From: Candidatus Pacearchaeota archaeon
Lineage (GTDB): Archaea; Nanobdellota; Nanobdellia; Pacearchaeales; GW2011-AR1
Length of the DNA: 36,898 bases
NCBI GenBank assembly: GCA_016867035.1
Contig: VGKO01000005.1
Coordinates: 1 to 36,898, forward strand
Reading direction: 5' to 3'
The translations under genes were made by a program, and so were the position numbers. Shown in pieces: positions 1 through 8,194 of this stretch; within the stretch, counting starts at the first letter, position 1; each line of letters starts with the position of its first letter. The notes below the pieces were generated by a model. The model was given only the letters and a program-made list of their open reading frames with translations, did not search any database and was not told the DNA's origin.

Positions 1-74
1 GGAGGATTATCGAAAAGAATTCTGTAAAGAGAATGCGGTTTATAGCAGAATGTTTCAACATATACTTTTTTCAT
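1..74 (-). CDS. Partial CDS, N-terminus only (unknown)
   Basis: An ATG on the minus strand at 72-74 overlaps the stop of the upstream glycosyltransferase gene as ATGA. An open frame then runs off the left edge of the window. Only 24 residues are visible, beginning MKKVYVETFCYKPHSLYRIL. The four-base overlap and shared strand suggest translational coupling in the same operon, so it is probably another surface-glycan gene. The visible stretch is too short to assign a family. Confidence 0.6.
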   Translation of the reverse strand, partial: MKKVYVETFCYKPHSLYRILFDNP

Positions 75-937
75 TTCCAAACCTTCCCAAGATAAACCGC
101 TCTTGTTATTCCTATAAGATATCCTGCAAATTTATAGGAGTAGAATCTTATTAAGTCTGCTAAAGTATAAGAAAATTTACTTTTAGCCTTGATAGATTTA
201 AGAATTATTAAAAAAGGCAGGAGCACAAACAAGGCAAGCACTATAAGATATTTTAAAATTGGAATAGTGAATATCTTAAATCTTTCTTTCCAACTTGCAC
301 CAATCCATCTAGCTTGTTTATATGTCCCCTTTAGTGTGTCTGGGTTTTTATGATAGCAAGTTGTGTTTTTGGCTACAATTGGTTTAATTTTGTGTTTAAA
401 CCAGAATGTTTGATCGTCTGCATAGCCATATTTCTGATCAAATCCACCCAATTGAAAGAATTTATCTTTTTTTATTGCCCTAAAGATTTTTACCTGGTTT
501 GCATGTTCTTTCGAAACCCTAATTTTTCCCCATAAATTACTATATTTCTTTGAAGTATTTACTGCAACTTCATAATCGTGTGTTGTTCCAATAACCTTGC
601 CTGTTTTGTCTGAGATTATTGGTTCAATAAGATTTTTTACATAATCTTTTTCGAAGGTCATATCTGAATCAACAAAAGCAAGAATTTCTCCTCTGCTTTT
701 TTTAGCACCCAAATTTCTAGCTCTTCCGGGGCCCTGATGATTCTGTTTTAATAAAATTAGCTTTAATTTTGCTTTTTTGGCTGTTTGTTTTGCAACATCC
801 AGAGTATTATCGCTAGAACCATCATCTACCAGAATTACTTCTATATTCTTATAGGATTGTTTTTTTAGGGATTCCAAACAAGCACCTATGTCTTTTTCTT
901 CATTATAACTTGGAATTACTACAGATACTTTAGCCAT
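71..937 (-). CDS. GT2 family glycosyltransferase with C-terminal membrane segment
   Basis: This is a GT-A fold family 2 glycosyltransferase that transfers a sugar from a nucleotide or lipid-phosphate donor. The N-terminus has the family signature VSVVIPSYNEE, then the nucleotide-binding DDGSSDNT (about residues 38-45). The metal-binding DxD is DSD at 90-92, and an acceptor-loop acidic motif GYADDQTF lies near 171-178. A hydrophobic stretch near residues 228-247 probably anchors the protein to the inner face of the membrane. The gene is divergent from the GT4 gene at 988, and the two share one palindromic TATA box. Its stop overlaps the start of the next minus-strand gene. The start is supported by the TATA box centred 24.5 nt upstream. 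Donor and acceptor cannot be told from sequence. Confidence 0.9.
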   Translation of the reverse strand: MAKVSVVIPSYNEEKDIGACLESLKKQSYKNIEVILVDDGSSDNTLDVAKQTAKKAKLKLILLKQNHQGPGRARNLGAKKSRGEILAFVDSDMTFEKDYVKNLIEPIISDKTGKVIGTTHDYEVAVNTSKKYSNLWGKIRVSKEHANQVKIFRAIKKDKFFQLGGFDQKYGYADDQTFWFKHKIKPIVAKNTTCYHKNPDTLKGTYKQARWIGASWKERFKIFTIPILKYLIVLALFVLLPFLIILKSIKAKSKFSYTLADLIRFYSYKFAGYLIGITRAVYLGKVWK

Positions 938-956
938 GCTTAATTTAATTGGATAT

Positions 957-966
957 TATTTAAATA
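957..966. promoter_or_regulatory. Shared palindromic TATA box, divergent promoter
   Basis: TATTTAAATA is a perfect palindrome lying between two divergent glycosyltransferase genes. Its centre (961.5) is 26.5 nt from the plus-strand ATG at 988 and 24.5 nt from the minus-strand ATG at 937. Both distances fit archaeal TATA boxes of leaderless mRNAs, so one TBP site may serve both directions. Confidence 0.7.
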
Positions 967-987
967 CCTTGATATCCTCCTATATTT

Positions 988-2109
988 ATGACCGAAAAGC
1001 TAAAAATATTAGAAATCTGTCCATTTTCAGCCGGTGCTTGCGGGGTTTGGGCTAGGGTAAGGCAAGAAAGCCTAGAATTTAAGAAGCTAGGCTATCGAGT
1101 CAGGGTTTTCTCTTCAAATATTGAAAAAGGTACTAATCAAATTGCTGAAAATAAGTCAAATATTGCTGGTATAGAGGTTATTAGATTTAAATCAAGTAAT
1201 TCTTTCTCTGAAAATGTTAAAAAGTTTAATTTTAAAAAAGAGTTTAAAGAATATAATCCGGATATTGTCATAACCCATTTACTACATCCTCATTCTTTTT
1301 TAGCTCTAACTCTATGTAAGAAAAAAAATATACCTTGCTATTTAGTAACTCACGCCCCATTCAATGTAAAAAGAAGATTCCCACTCAATCTTTTAACCTC
1401 CATATATAATCAAATAAAAGTAAAACCCCAACTTCAGCATTTCACTAAGATAATCGCAATAACCAAATGGGAGGTTCCTTACTTGCTTAAACTTGGAGTC
1501 AAAAAAGAAAAAATAGTTTATATCCCAAATGGAATTCCAGATGAATTTTTCAATCAGAAAAAATTAAAGGAATCAAAAAAAGTTTTATTTTTAGGAAGAA
1601 TATCTCCTGTAAAAAACTTAGAGTATGTGTTGTTGGCAGCTGAAAAATTCCCAAATATTAAATTTACTATTGTTGGAAGCGCAGAAGAACATTATTTAAG
1701 TAAGCTTAAAGGTGTAATTAAAAATAAGAAAATTGAGAATATTAGTCTTTTAGAGCCAATTTATGATTTGAAAGATAAAATTAGAATAATTGATACCCAT
1801 CAAATATTTATTCTTCCCTCAAAAAGAGAAGCAATGCCCCAAGTATTATTGGAAGCAATGGCTCGTGGAAAAACTATTATTGCTTCAAAAACAGACGGAA
1901 GCCAAGAACTAATAAGTCATAATGAAAATGGATTTATTTTCCCAATAGAAGACAAACAAGAGTTTTTCAACTTGATAAAAATGAATCTCATAAAAAATCC
2001 CAAAATAAAAAGACAAGCAGAAATAGAATCTAAAAAATACTCCTGGGGCAAATTAATTAAATCCTACTTAATACTTTTTAAAAAGGAGCAAAACACGAGA
2101 ATAAAATGA
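988..2109 (+). CDS. GT4 family glycosyltransferase (group 1)
   Basis: This is a GT-B fold glycosyltransferase of family 4, probably acting at the cytoplasmic face on a lipid-linked glycan. The N-terminal acceptor domain runs to about residue 185. The donor domain starts at KVLFLGRISPVKN (198-210) with the Arg and Lys typical of diphosphate binding. The EX7E signature is E281 and E289 in the segment SKREAMPQVLLEAMARG. The length of 373 residues is normal for the family. It is probably leaderless, from the TATA box at 957-966. Its stop overlaps the start of the next GT2 gene as ATGA, so the two are translationally coupled. Sugar specificity is unknown. Confidence 0.92.
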   Translation: MTEKLKILEICPFSAGACGVWARVRQESLEFKKLGYRVRVFSSNIEKGTNQIAENKSNIAGIEVIRFKSSNSFSENVKKFNFKKEFKEYNPDIVITHLLHPHSFLALTLCKKKNIPCYLVTHAPFNVKRRFPLNLLTSIYNQIKVKPQLQHFTKIIAITKWEVPYLLKLGVKKEKIVYIPNGIPDEFFNQKKLKESKKVLFLGRISPVKNLEYVLLAAEKFPNIKFTIVGSAEEHYLSKLKGVIKNKKIENISLLEPIYDLKDKIRIIDTHQIFILPSKREAMPQVLLEAMARGKTIIASKTDGSQELISHNENGFIFPIEDKQEFFNLIKMNLIKNPKIKRQAEIESKKYSWGKLIKSYLILFKKEQNTRIK

Positions 2110-2978
2110 TAACCGTAATAATCACAGCATATAAAGAACCGCAAACAATAGGGAAAGCAATAACTCAAGTTATTAAAAATAAAATAAAAGAAAAGTATGA
2201 GGTTTTGGTTTTTGCTCCAGATATAGAAACCATTGATGCAGCTAAAAAGTTCGCCAAGCAAAATAAAAATGTAAGAGTAATACAAGATAAAGGCAAGGGC
2301 AAACCGGCAGCCCTAAATATTGCTTTAAAAAAAGCAAAGGGAGAAATTTTAGTTTTAACTGACGGGGATGTTTATACTAATGAGAATTCAATTAATAAAT
2401 TAATTTCCTTTTTTAAGGATTCTAAAATAGGGGCAGTATCTGGTCATCCTATTTCTTTGGAATCAAGAAAAAATAAGTTTGGCTATTGGTCTCATTTATT
2501 AACTGATATGGTTGATTTATGGAGGAGAAAGTCCAAATTTATTTCTTGTTCAGGTTACTTATACGCAGTAAGAAAAAATGTTTTATCTAAAATGCCTGAA
2601 GAAACTCTTTCCGATGATGCATATAATTCCCATATAGTTGCTGAAAAAGGATATAAAATAGCTTATTCCCCAGACTCTTTTGTTTACATTAAATACCCTA
2701 CTAATTTCTCTGATTGGATTAAGCAAAAAAAGAGAAGCGCCGGCGGTTATAATCAACTTAAGTATCTTTTAAGCAAGAAGAGCAATGATAGAAATATTTT
2801 CCGAGAGTCTTCCGGTATATTTCAAGTATTAAACTATCCTAAAAATTTTAAAGAATTTTTTTGGACAATTCAGCTTATTTTAGCCAGAATTTACTTATGG
2901 GCGATTATATTTATCGATATTAATGTAAAAAAGAAAGATTTTAGGAAAATTTGGGTAAGAATAGAGAGTACTAAGTGA
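2106..2978 (+). CDS. GT2 family glycosyltransferase (cellulose-synthase-like group)
   Basis: This is a family 2 glycosyltransferase. The start MITVIITAYKE and the donor-site segment DKGKGKPAALNIAL (about 61-74) are followed by the metal site DGD (86-88). A later acidic pair SDDAYNS (about 169-175) is the likely catalytic-base region. KQKKRSAGG near 206-214 occupies the place of the Q/RxxRW-type motif of processive synthases. A hydrophobic segment near the C-terminus (about 255-275) suggests membrane association. It overlaps the preceding GT4 by four bases. Product unknown; processivity is only a suggestion. Confidence 0.88.
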   Translation: MITVIITAYKEPQTIGKAITQVIKNKIKEKYEVLVFAPDIETIDAAKKFAKQNKNVRVIQDKGKGKPAALNIALKKAKGEILVLTDGDVYTNENSINKLISFFKDSKIGAVSGHPISLESRKNKFGYWSHLLTDMVDLWRRKSKFISCSGYLYAVRKNVLSKMPEETLSDDAYNSHIVAEKGYKIAYSPDSFVYIKYPTNFSDWIKQKKRSAGGYNQLKYLLSKKSNDRNIFRESSGIFQVLNYPKNFKEFFWTIQLILARIYLWAIIFIDINVKKKDFRKIWVRIESTK

Positions 2979-2994
2979 AAATAATTTTTCCGAA

Positions 2995-3725
2995 TTATTT
3001 TTTCATTCCTATAAAAACTATCCCTGAGCCAAAGAAGTTATCTAAAAAGCTCGTGGAGTTATCTCCTCTTCTTTTTATTTTCAAACCACATATTTTTAGG
3101 GGTTTTCTTACAACTAAATCATAAAAGGAGCTATAAAACCCGCCCATTATGAATTTGTACCCTAAATTATTTTTTTTAGCAAATTCTCTGAATTCTTTTT
3201 TTGTAAATGCAATTTCTTGCCCGAAGTTCCACAAACCCAATATTTTAGATATAAATTTAGATAATTGGTAGAAGATTCCGTTTTTGTAGGGTGCTGAAAT
3301 TACTATTATGCCTCTTTTTTTTAAAAGCGCCAAATGTTTTGTTAAAACTGCTTTTCTTTGCTTACCTGAAAAGTGTTCACATAATCCAAATGAAAGTGTA
3401 ACATCAAATTTTCTTTTTTTATACTTAAATAAATCTTCTAAAACATAAGTATATTTTTCCCCTTCCACCAAATAGCAGCCATTTTTTTTGCATTTATGGA
3501 ATTATCTACAAGAGTTGTCTTGAAGCCTTTTTCATTTAAAAAATATGAGCAAAGCCCAACACCAGCCCCTAATTCAACAGATTCTAGTTTTCTTTCAGAA
3601 TTATTTTCTTTTCTAAAATATTCCTTTATATTTTCTAATATTCTATGAAAAATCATAGACCGAGCAATATCTTCTTTATCCCATTCTAACTCTTTGTGCC
3701 AAACTTTTTCCCAGGTTTTTTTCAT
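2995..3725 (-). pseudogene. Class I SAM-dependent methyltransferase, split by a single-base frameshift
   Basis: Two adjacent frames read as one methyltransferase of about 240 residues. The 5' part has the SAM-binding glycine motif ELGAGVGLC and the acidic strand end LVDNS. The 3' part continues with DVTLSFGLCEHF (motif IV region) and the C-terminal half. The frame changes at a run of eight T (A8 on the coding strand) at 3482-3489. One extra A would give NAKKNGCYLVEGEKYTYV and join the parts smoothly. A TTTAAA box at 3747-3752 is 24.5 nt from the ATG at 3725, so that start is preferred over the longer ATG at 3758. It could be a real inactivated gene, a homopolymer sequencing error, or slippage-dependent expression. 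Its place in the glycan locus suggests sugar or lipid methylation. Confidence 0.75.
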
Positions 3726-3746
3726 AAGTATTAAAAGGATTAGTCG

Positions 3747-3752
3747 TTTAAA
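3747..3752 (-). promoter_or_regulatory. TATA box for the methyltransferase gene
   Basis: TTTAAA within GTTTTTAAACG on the minus strand is centred 24.5 nt before the ATG at 3725. This supports a leaderless start there rather than at 3758. Confidence 0.55.
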
Positions 3753-3780
3753 AACCATTCTAGTTGATAGAACAAAAAGG

Positions 3781-3789
3781 TTTTTTAAC
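3781..3789 (+). promoter_or_regulatory. TATA box for the GT-C gene
   Basis: TTTTTTAAC lies about 24 nt before the ATG at 3810, the distance seen for leaderless genes elsewhere in this window. Confidence 0.5.
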
Positions 3790-3809
3790 TCACTCTGTGT
3801 CCAAAATAT

Positions 3810-5531
3810 ATGGATAAAGATGATTTTAAAGAGGGAACAGAAAGGGCAGAAAAAGTAAAGAGATGGCTAAAGAATCAGCATAATTTTCTTTTTTTCTTAC
3901 TAATAGCATTTACTATAGCAATTAAATTGTATTATTTTTTCCTTGCTTCAGGCCAGCCTCTTTGGTGGGACGAAGGAGATTATCTTGCAATGGCAACCCA
4001 CTTTGCCCAGCCTTTTCCAGAAACACCTGAATGGTGGGGTCATTTTGCAGGGATGCGCCCCCCACTCATGCCTTTGGTTTGGGCTTTATTAATAAAACTT
4101 AATTTTTCAGAACCATTAATGCGTTTTATAACTGAAGTTATTCCTTCTATACTTCTTGTTCTTTTCACATACCTTTTTGCTTCAAGTCTATTTAATAAAA
4201 GAATAGGATTGGTCGCAGGATATTCTATGGCAATCTATTGGGTAATTCAATTTTATGGCTTGAGATTCCTAACTGATATTCCTGTTTTATTATTTAGTCT
4301 AATGTGTCTCTATTACTTCTGGGAGTTTTATATAAACCGGGGGCAGAGCAAAGGATTATATTTGGGGGTTTTGTTCGGGGTACTTGCATTTTTGACAAGA
4401 TTTCCTGCAGCATTAGTAATCTTAAGTATAGTATTATTTTTATTAATAACAAAAAAACAGGAAATAATAAAAGAAAAATTGACTTGGAAAGCAATTATCC
4501 TAGGTTTAGTGCTTTTAATTCCATTTTTTATATATAATAAAATAATGCTAGGCGGATGGTTTCCTGCAGGAACTTTCTATTTAACTGATAATACCATAAC
4601 TTACTCTTCTTTTGCATGGTATTTAATAGGATACATTTCTTCTTTCCTAAAACTTGTTCCAACATTAATTCTTTCCTTGGGTTTCTTACTTAGTTTATTT
4701 AAATTAGTCTTGGGATGGGATATAGTACTTAAGCAAAAAAGTAAACATTTGAATAATCATTTATTTTTGTTTCTGCTTATAATTGTTCAAATAATCTTTT
4801 ATGTATTTATATTTAAAACAGGTAATGATAGATGGATTTTAATGTGGATGCCACTTGTTTTTATATACTTAGGTTTAGGAATTGAAGCAATAGCTCAGCC
4901 AATAAAAAAATATTTTAAGTTTGCTCCAATTGTATTAATTATTCTTGTTCTTGGTTTGTTATCCTTTACTTTCATGCCTCATGCAGATCAATTAATTAAA
5001 GTTAAAGTAACAAGTTATTCGGATGTAAAGGATACAAGTCTTTGGCTTAAATACAATTCTCCTGAAGATGCGAAAATATTATGTGCTTCAATAGTTCAAA
5101 CAGCATACTATGCGCAAAGAAGAACTTATGATTTTTACACAGGTACTGAATTAAGGGTGCAAGTGAATAATACAATGGTGGATGCGGAGGGAAAAATAAT
5201 GAGTACCGCAATTCAATCTTTGAGAAATGAAACCGAACTAGAATGCAAAATTGCTCGAATAAAACCCGATTATATGGTTTTGCATGTTTGGGAACCCGAA
5301 TTCACACCACAATTTATGTATGACTATGCTCAAAGAAATCCTTTGTTATTGCAACCTGTTCAAGCCTTTCAAACTAACGGACAAACAACAGCAGTTGTCT
5401 ATAAATTTAATTCTTATCCTGAAATAGACGCAAAAAAGGTAAATTGTAGTTGGGTTTATGAAAGACCAGACACAATAAACAGAAGGACTTTGGCTCAAAC
5501 AGCCCCCGAAAGATTAATTATTCCTAAATAA
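3810..5531 (+). CDS. GT-C membrane glycosyltransferase, PMT/ArnT-like (GT39/GT83)
   Basis: This is a polytopic membrane glycosyltransferase that would use a polyprenyl-phosphate sugar donor on the outer face of the membrane. After the first membrane span comes LWWDEGDYLA (about 51-60). Its Asp54-Glu55 pair lies in the first external loop, as in ArnT and PMT enzymes. About ten to twelve hydrophobic segments follow to residue 395, then a soluble external C-terminal domain of about 180 residues. The segment GNDRWILMWMPL is typical of the last membrane loops of the superfamily. It could add a terminal sugar to the glycan or glycosylate protein directly. Its 3' end overlaps the convergent GT2 gene by 18 bases. 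Confidence 0.85.
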   Translation: MDKDDFKEGTERAEKVKRWLKNQHNFLFFLLIAFTIAIKLYYFFLASGQPLWWDEGDYLAMATHFAQPFPETPEWWGHFAGMRPPLMPLVWALLIKLNFSEPLMRFITEVIPSILLVLFTYLFASSLFNKRIGLVAGYSMAIYWVIQFYGLRFLTDIPVLLFSLMCLYYFWEFYINRGQSKGLYLGVLFGVLAFLTRFPAALVILSIVLFLLITKKQEIIKEKLTWKAIILGLVLLIPFFIYNKIMLGGWFPAGTFYLTDNTITYSSFAWYLIGYISSFLKLVPTLILSLGFLLSLFKLVLGWDIVLKQKSKHLNNHLFLFLLIIVQIIFYVFIFKTGNDRWILMWMPLVFIYLGLGIEAIAQPIKKYFKFAPIVLIILVLGLLSFTFMPHADQLIKVKVTSYSDVKDTSLWLKYNSPEDAKILCASIVQTAYYAQRRTYDFYTGTELRVQVNNTMVDAEGKIMSTAIQSLRNETELECKIARIKPDYMVLHVWEPEFTPQFMYDYAQRNPLLLQPVQAFQTNGQTTAVVYKFNSYPEIDAKKVNCSWVYERPDTINRRTLAQTAPERLIIPK

Positions 5532-6479
5532 CTTTACTATTTTATATTTTAAGGGGATATAAGCATGAATAAAAAGCTCTCCAAAGCAAGCGACAGGGTG
5601 AAAAAACCATGCTAAAGAAGGTTTTCTAAAAAAACCTTTCAAAGTATCAAACAAAACCGGCAGAATAACCGCAATATATAAGGCTGTCTTCAATGTATCT
5701 TTATTACCCACCCCATAATTATATTTTATAGCGACTTCTTTGTTTAATCTTCTAATGATTCTTCGTATTTTATTTGGAAAAAACCTTGGTTGGTTATGCA
5801 CTATTCCAACTTTAACTTTAGCAAAGCAATTATAACCTTTGTTAACTAAATCATAAATTATGTCTGAATGTATAAAACTATTTTTAACAAATTTTCTTAA
5901 AATCTTGGTTCGTATAAGAAAACCATTAGAACCCATTGGTGGAACTCTGTTAAGATCTAATAATTTTGTTTTATAATATTTTCCTTGATCTTTATCTTCA
6001 TGAGGGCAATCAGTCCAGCTTTTATTTAAATAAGACCATCTTGAATGTATCCCAAGATAAGCCGCAAGGGGGTCGTCTCCACCTATAAGTGCTTGATATC
6101 TTACTCTTATTTTATCTTTTTTTCTATAAGTGTAATACAAAGTATCTGCAAAAGCTATATCCTTATCTTTAAAGACGTTTAGCATTTCACTTATCCAATT
6201 TTTCTCAGTTATTACATTATCTGCGTCGATAAAACCGATAATTTCGCCTTTTGCAAGATTTATTCCCATTATTCTGGCATTTTCTTCATTTCTTTTAGGA
6301 TTATTAACTAGCTTTACCGGATATTTTTTTACTATCTCTAAGGTTTTATCCTGGCTTCCCCCATCTAAAAGCAGAACTTCGAATTGATTTTTTGGGAAAT
6401 CTTGTGCAAATATGCTTCTAAGACATTCTTCTATGGTTTTTTCATTATTATAAGTTGGTAATATTATTGTTAGTTTCAT
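5514..6479 (-). CDS. GT2 family glycosyltransferase
   Basis: This is a GT-A family 2 glycosyltransferase with MKLTIILPTYNNE at the N-terminus, LLLDGGSQDKT (about 36-46) as the nucleotide site and IDADN (84-88) as the metal-binding DxD. An acceptor-region motif with conserved His appears in the segment NSFIHSDIIYDLV. The C-terminal 60 residues are hydrophobic in patches and may bind the membrane. The ATG overlaps the stop of the upstream GT2 (6476) as ATGA, so it is translationally coupled. It is the last gene of the minus-strand operon starting at 10454, and its end overlaps the convergent GT-C gene. Confidence 0.9.
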   Translation of the reverse strand: MKLTIILPTYNNEKTIEECLRSIFAQDFPKNQFEVLLLDGGSQDKTLEIVKKYPVKLVNNPKRNEENARIMGINLAKGEIIGFIDADNVITEKNWISEMLNVFKDKDIAFADTLYYTYRKKDKIRVRYQALIGGDDPLAAYLGIHSRWSYLNKSWTDCPHEDKDQGKYYKTKLLDLNRVPPMGSNGFLIRTKILRKFVKNSFIHSDIIYDLVNKGYNCFAKVKVGIVHNQPRFFPNKIRRIIRRLNKEVAIKYNYGVGNKDTLKTALYIAVILPVLFDTLKGFFRKPSLAWFFHPVACFGELFIHAYIPLKYKIVKLFRNN

Positions 6480-7465
6480 CTTAGTTGACTCTTAATCCTT
6501 TTAGAAAGTATTCCTTTTAAAAAATTATAACCGTAAAACAAATGGCTCAAAAAAGTTATAGCTACAGTAAAAACTATCAATCTAATTTTTCTAGTTAATA
6601 GCAAGGTATCTAATAATATTAGGATAAAATAAATTATTATAAGATATACCCATAAAGAGAATACAAGAAAGGAGAATATAGAAGCTAAGAGTAAAATTAG
6701 ATTACCAATTAAGAATAAGGAAGGTGCAAAATAGGTTAGTTTAAAAGAAGTTTCTGGGAATTTCTTAGCAAAATAACCTCGGTGCTTACCATAATTTCCT
6801 ATTTGCTTTAGGTGTGCTCTTAAATTCTCTCTTCTATGGTGATATACTATTAAATCTTTTGAATAAAGTATTTTATGCCCTTTTTTAGTTAAGTCCAAGC
6901 AAAATTTAGTGTCTTCGCCAGGCCAATATTCGTTATCAAAACCGCCTACGTCTTGAAAATCCTTTTTAGATACAATGAGATTTACAGTAGGGTAATCTTG
7001 TACATAAAAATCTCTTTTTCCTGGCTTGTACCTATAACTCATGCCCCCTCCCCCAAATATTGTTTCAAAAAATAAACCAGAAGCTTTTTGAAAAGAAGTA
7101 TTATTTTTTGGAGTAAGAGCAGGGCCCCCGATAGCACTAACTTTTTTCTCTCTAAATATTTTTTCTGCAATCTTCAACCAATTTTTCTCAGGGTAAGCAT
7201 CATCGTCTATAAAAGCCAAATATTTTCCCTTGCTTTCTTTAGCTCCAAGGTCTCTTTTAATAGCAGGACTTACTTTTCCACTGGCAACAACTCTTATTTT
7301 TTTATTTCGAGCGTAAGGGGGTGTTTTGCAGGGAGTATTCGGAAGAATTATTATCTCATAATTGCTATAATCCATGGCTAAAAGCTTAGGAATGGATTCT
7401 TTAAGATAGTCATTAAACTCTTTTACAGGAATAATAATAGAAAATAATATTTTATTTTTTTCCAT
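6476..7465 (-). CDS. GT2 family glycosyltransferase with C-terminal membrane spans
   Basis: This is a family 2 glycosyltransferase (WbbL/rhamnosyltransferase-like architecture) with FSIIIPVKEFNDYL at the start. Its metal motif is IDDDAYPE, with acidic residues at 87-89. WPGEDTKFC (about 181-189) carries the ED pair expected for the catalytic base. After residue 245 there are two or three strongly hydrophobic helices, so it is membrane anchored. It lies 6 nt after the dolichyl-P-sugar synthase-like gene and overlaps the next GT2 by four bases. Probably one step in assembling the lipid-linked glycan; sugar unknown. Confidence 0.9.
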   Translation of the reverse strand: MEKNKILFSIIIPVKEFNDYLKESIPKLLAMDYSNYEIIILPNTPCKTPPYARNKKIRVVASGKVSPAIKRDLGAKESKGKYLAFIDDDAYPEKNWLKIAEKIFREKKVSAIGGPALTPKNNTSFQKASGLFFETIFGGGGMSYRYKPGKRDFYVQDYPTVNLIVSKKDFQDVGGFDNEYWPGEDTKFCLDLTKKGHKILYSKDLIVYHHRRENLRAHLKQIGNYGKHRGYFAKKFPETSFKLTYFAPSLFLIGNLILLLASIFSFLVFSLWVYLIIIYFILILLDTLLLTRKIRLIVFTVAITFLSHLFYGYNFLKGILSKRIKSQLR

Positions 7466-7471
7466 ATTAAA

Positions 7472-8194
7472 TTAATGACGGTCGTACCATTTTAATATCT
7501 TTAGCCTATAGAATATCGCTGCAGTATCCCAAAGTATCCAGAAAACAGAGCGAATATTTATTGTACTTTTAAATTTGTATTCGAGGATTATTGGAGCTTC
7601 AACAATTTTAAAGCCATATTTATTAGCTAGCACTAGTAGTTCTAAATCGAAAGCAAACCTTTTTATTACAATTTTTGGCATTATTTTATCTAGGGCTTTC
7701 TTTTTGAATAATTTTATTCCTACTTGTGTATCTCTTACGTTTAAATTGAATAATAGTTTATTTAATATTTGATAAACCCCGCTCATTATTCTTCTAGAAA
7801 TAGGATAAAAAACTTTTGATTCTTTATGCTTCTTGCTTCCTATTACAATATCTGCTTTTTCTTCTTCCATAATTTTAAAGAATTTTCTTAATTGATTTGG
7901 ATCTAAATCTCTGCCACTATCTAAAAATGCAACATAATCTCCTTTTACAAAATTAAAACCATATTTTATTGCATTGCCCTTTCCTTGATTTTTTTTATAG
8001 CCGTAGATTTTTATTTTTTTATTTTTTATTTTTTTAGCTTCTTGAAAACAATCGTTTTTGCTACCATCATTTATCACTATTATTTCATAATTTGGAGTTA
8101 TTTTTTTTATAATGCTTGAAACTTCTCTTAAATCCTGAATTATATCCACCGAATTATACATCGGAACTATGATAGAAAGTTTAACTTTTCCCAT
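7472..8194 (-). CDS. Dolichyl-phosphate sugar synthase-like GT2 (ALG5/DPM1 type)
   Basis: This probably makes a dolichyl-phosphate hexose, the donor for GT-C enzymes such as the one at 3810. The N-terminus LSIIVPMYNSVDII is followed by VINDGSKND (about 40-48) and KNQGKGNAIKYGF, the loop typical of polyprenyl-P sugar synthases. RDTQVGIKLFKKKAL corresponds to the conserved RDxxxGFK-like motif of ALG5/DPM1. At the expected DxD position it reads LDSGRDLD (91-98), so the second Asp of the usual DAD is replaced by Gly and another Asp comes later. The length of 240 residues fits a soluble catalytic domain without extra spans. It overlaps the flippase gene by 14 bases. Confidence 0.85.
   Translation of the reverse strand: MGKVKLSIIVPMYNSVDIIQDLREVSSIIKKITPNYEIIVINDGSKNDCFQEAKKIKNKKIKIYGYKKNQGKGNAIKYGFNFVKGDYVAFLDSGRDLDPNQLRKFFKIMEEEKADIVIGSKKHKESKVFYPISRRIMSGVYQILNKLLFNLNVRDTQVGIKLFKKKALDKIMPKIVIKRFAFDLELLVLANKYGFKIVEAPIILEYKFKSTINIRSVFWILWDTAAIFYRLKILKWYDRH

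Noticed and set aside
3438-3758. Methyltransferase start at the outer ATG (3758)
   Set aside because: The TATA box at 3747-3752 lies inside that longer frame and is spaced correctly for the ATG at 3725.
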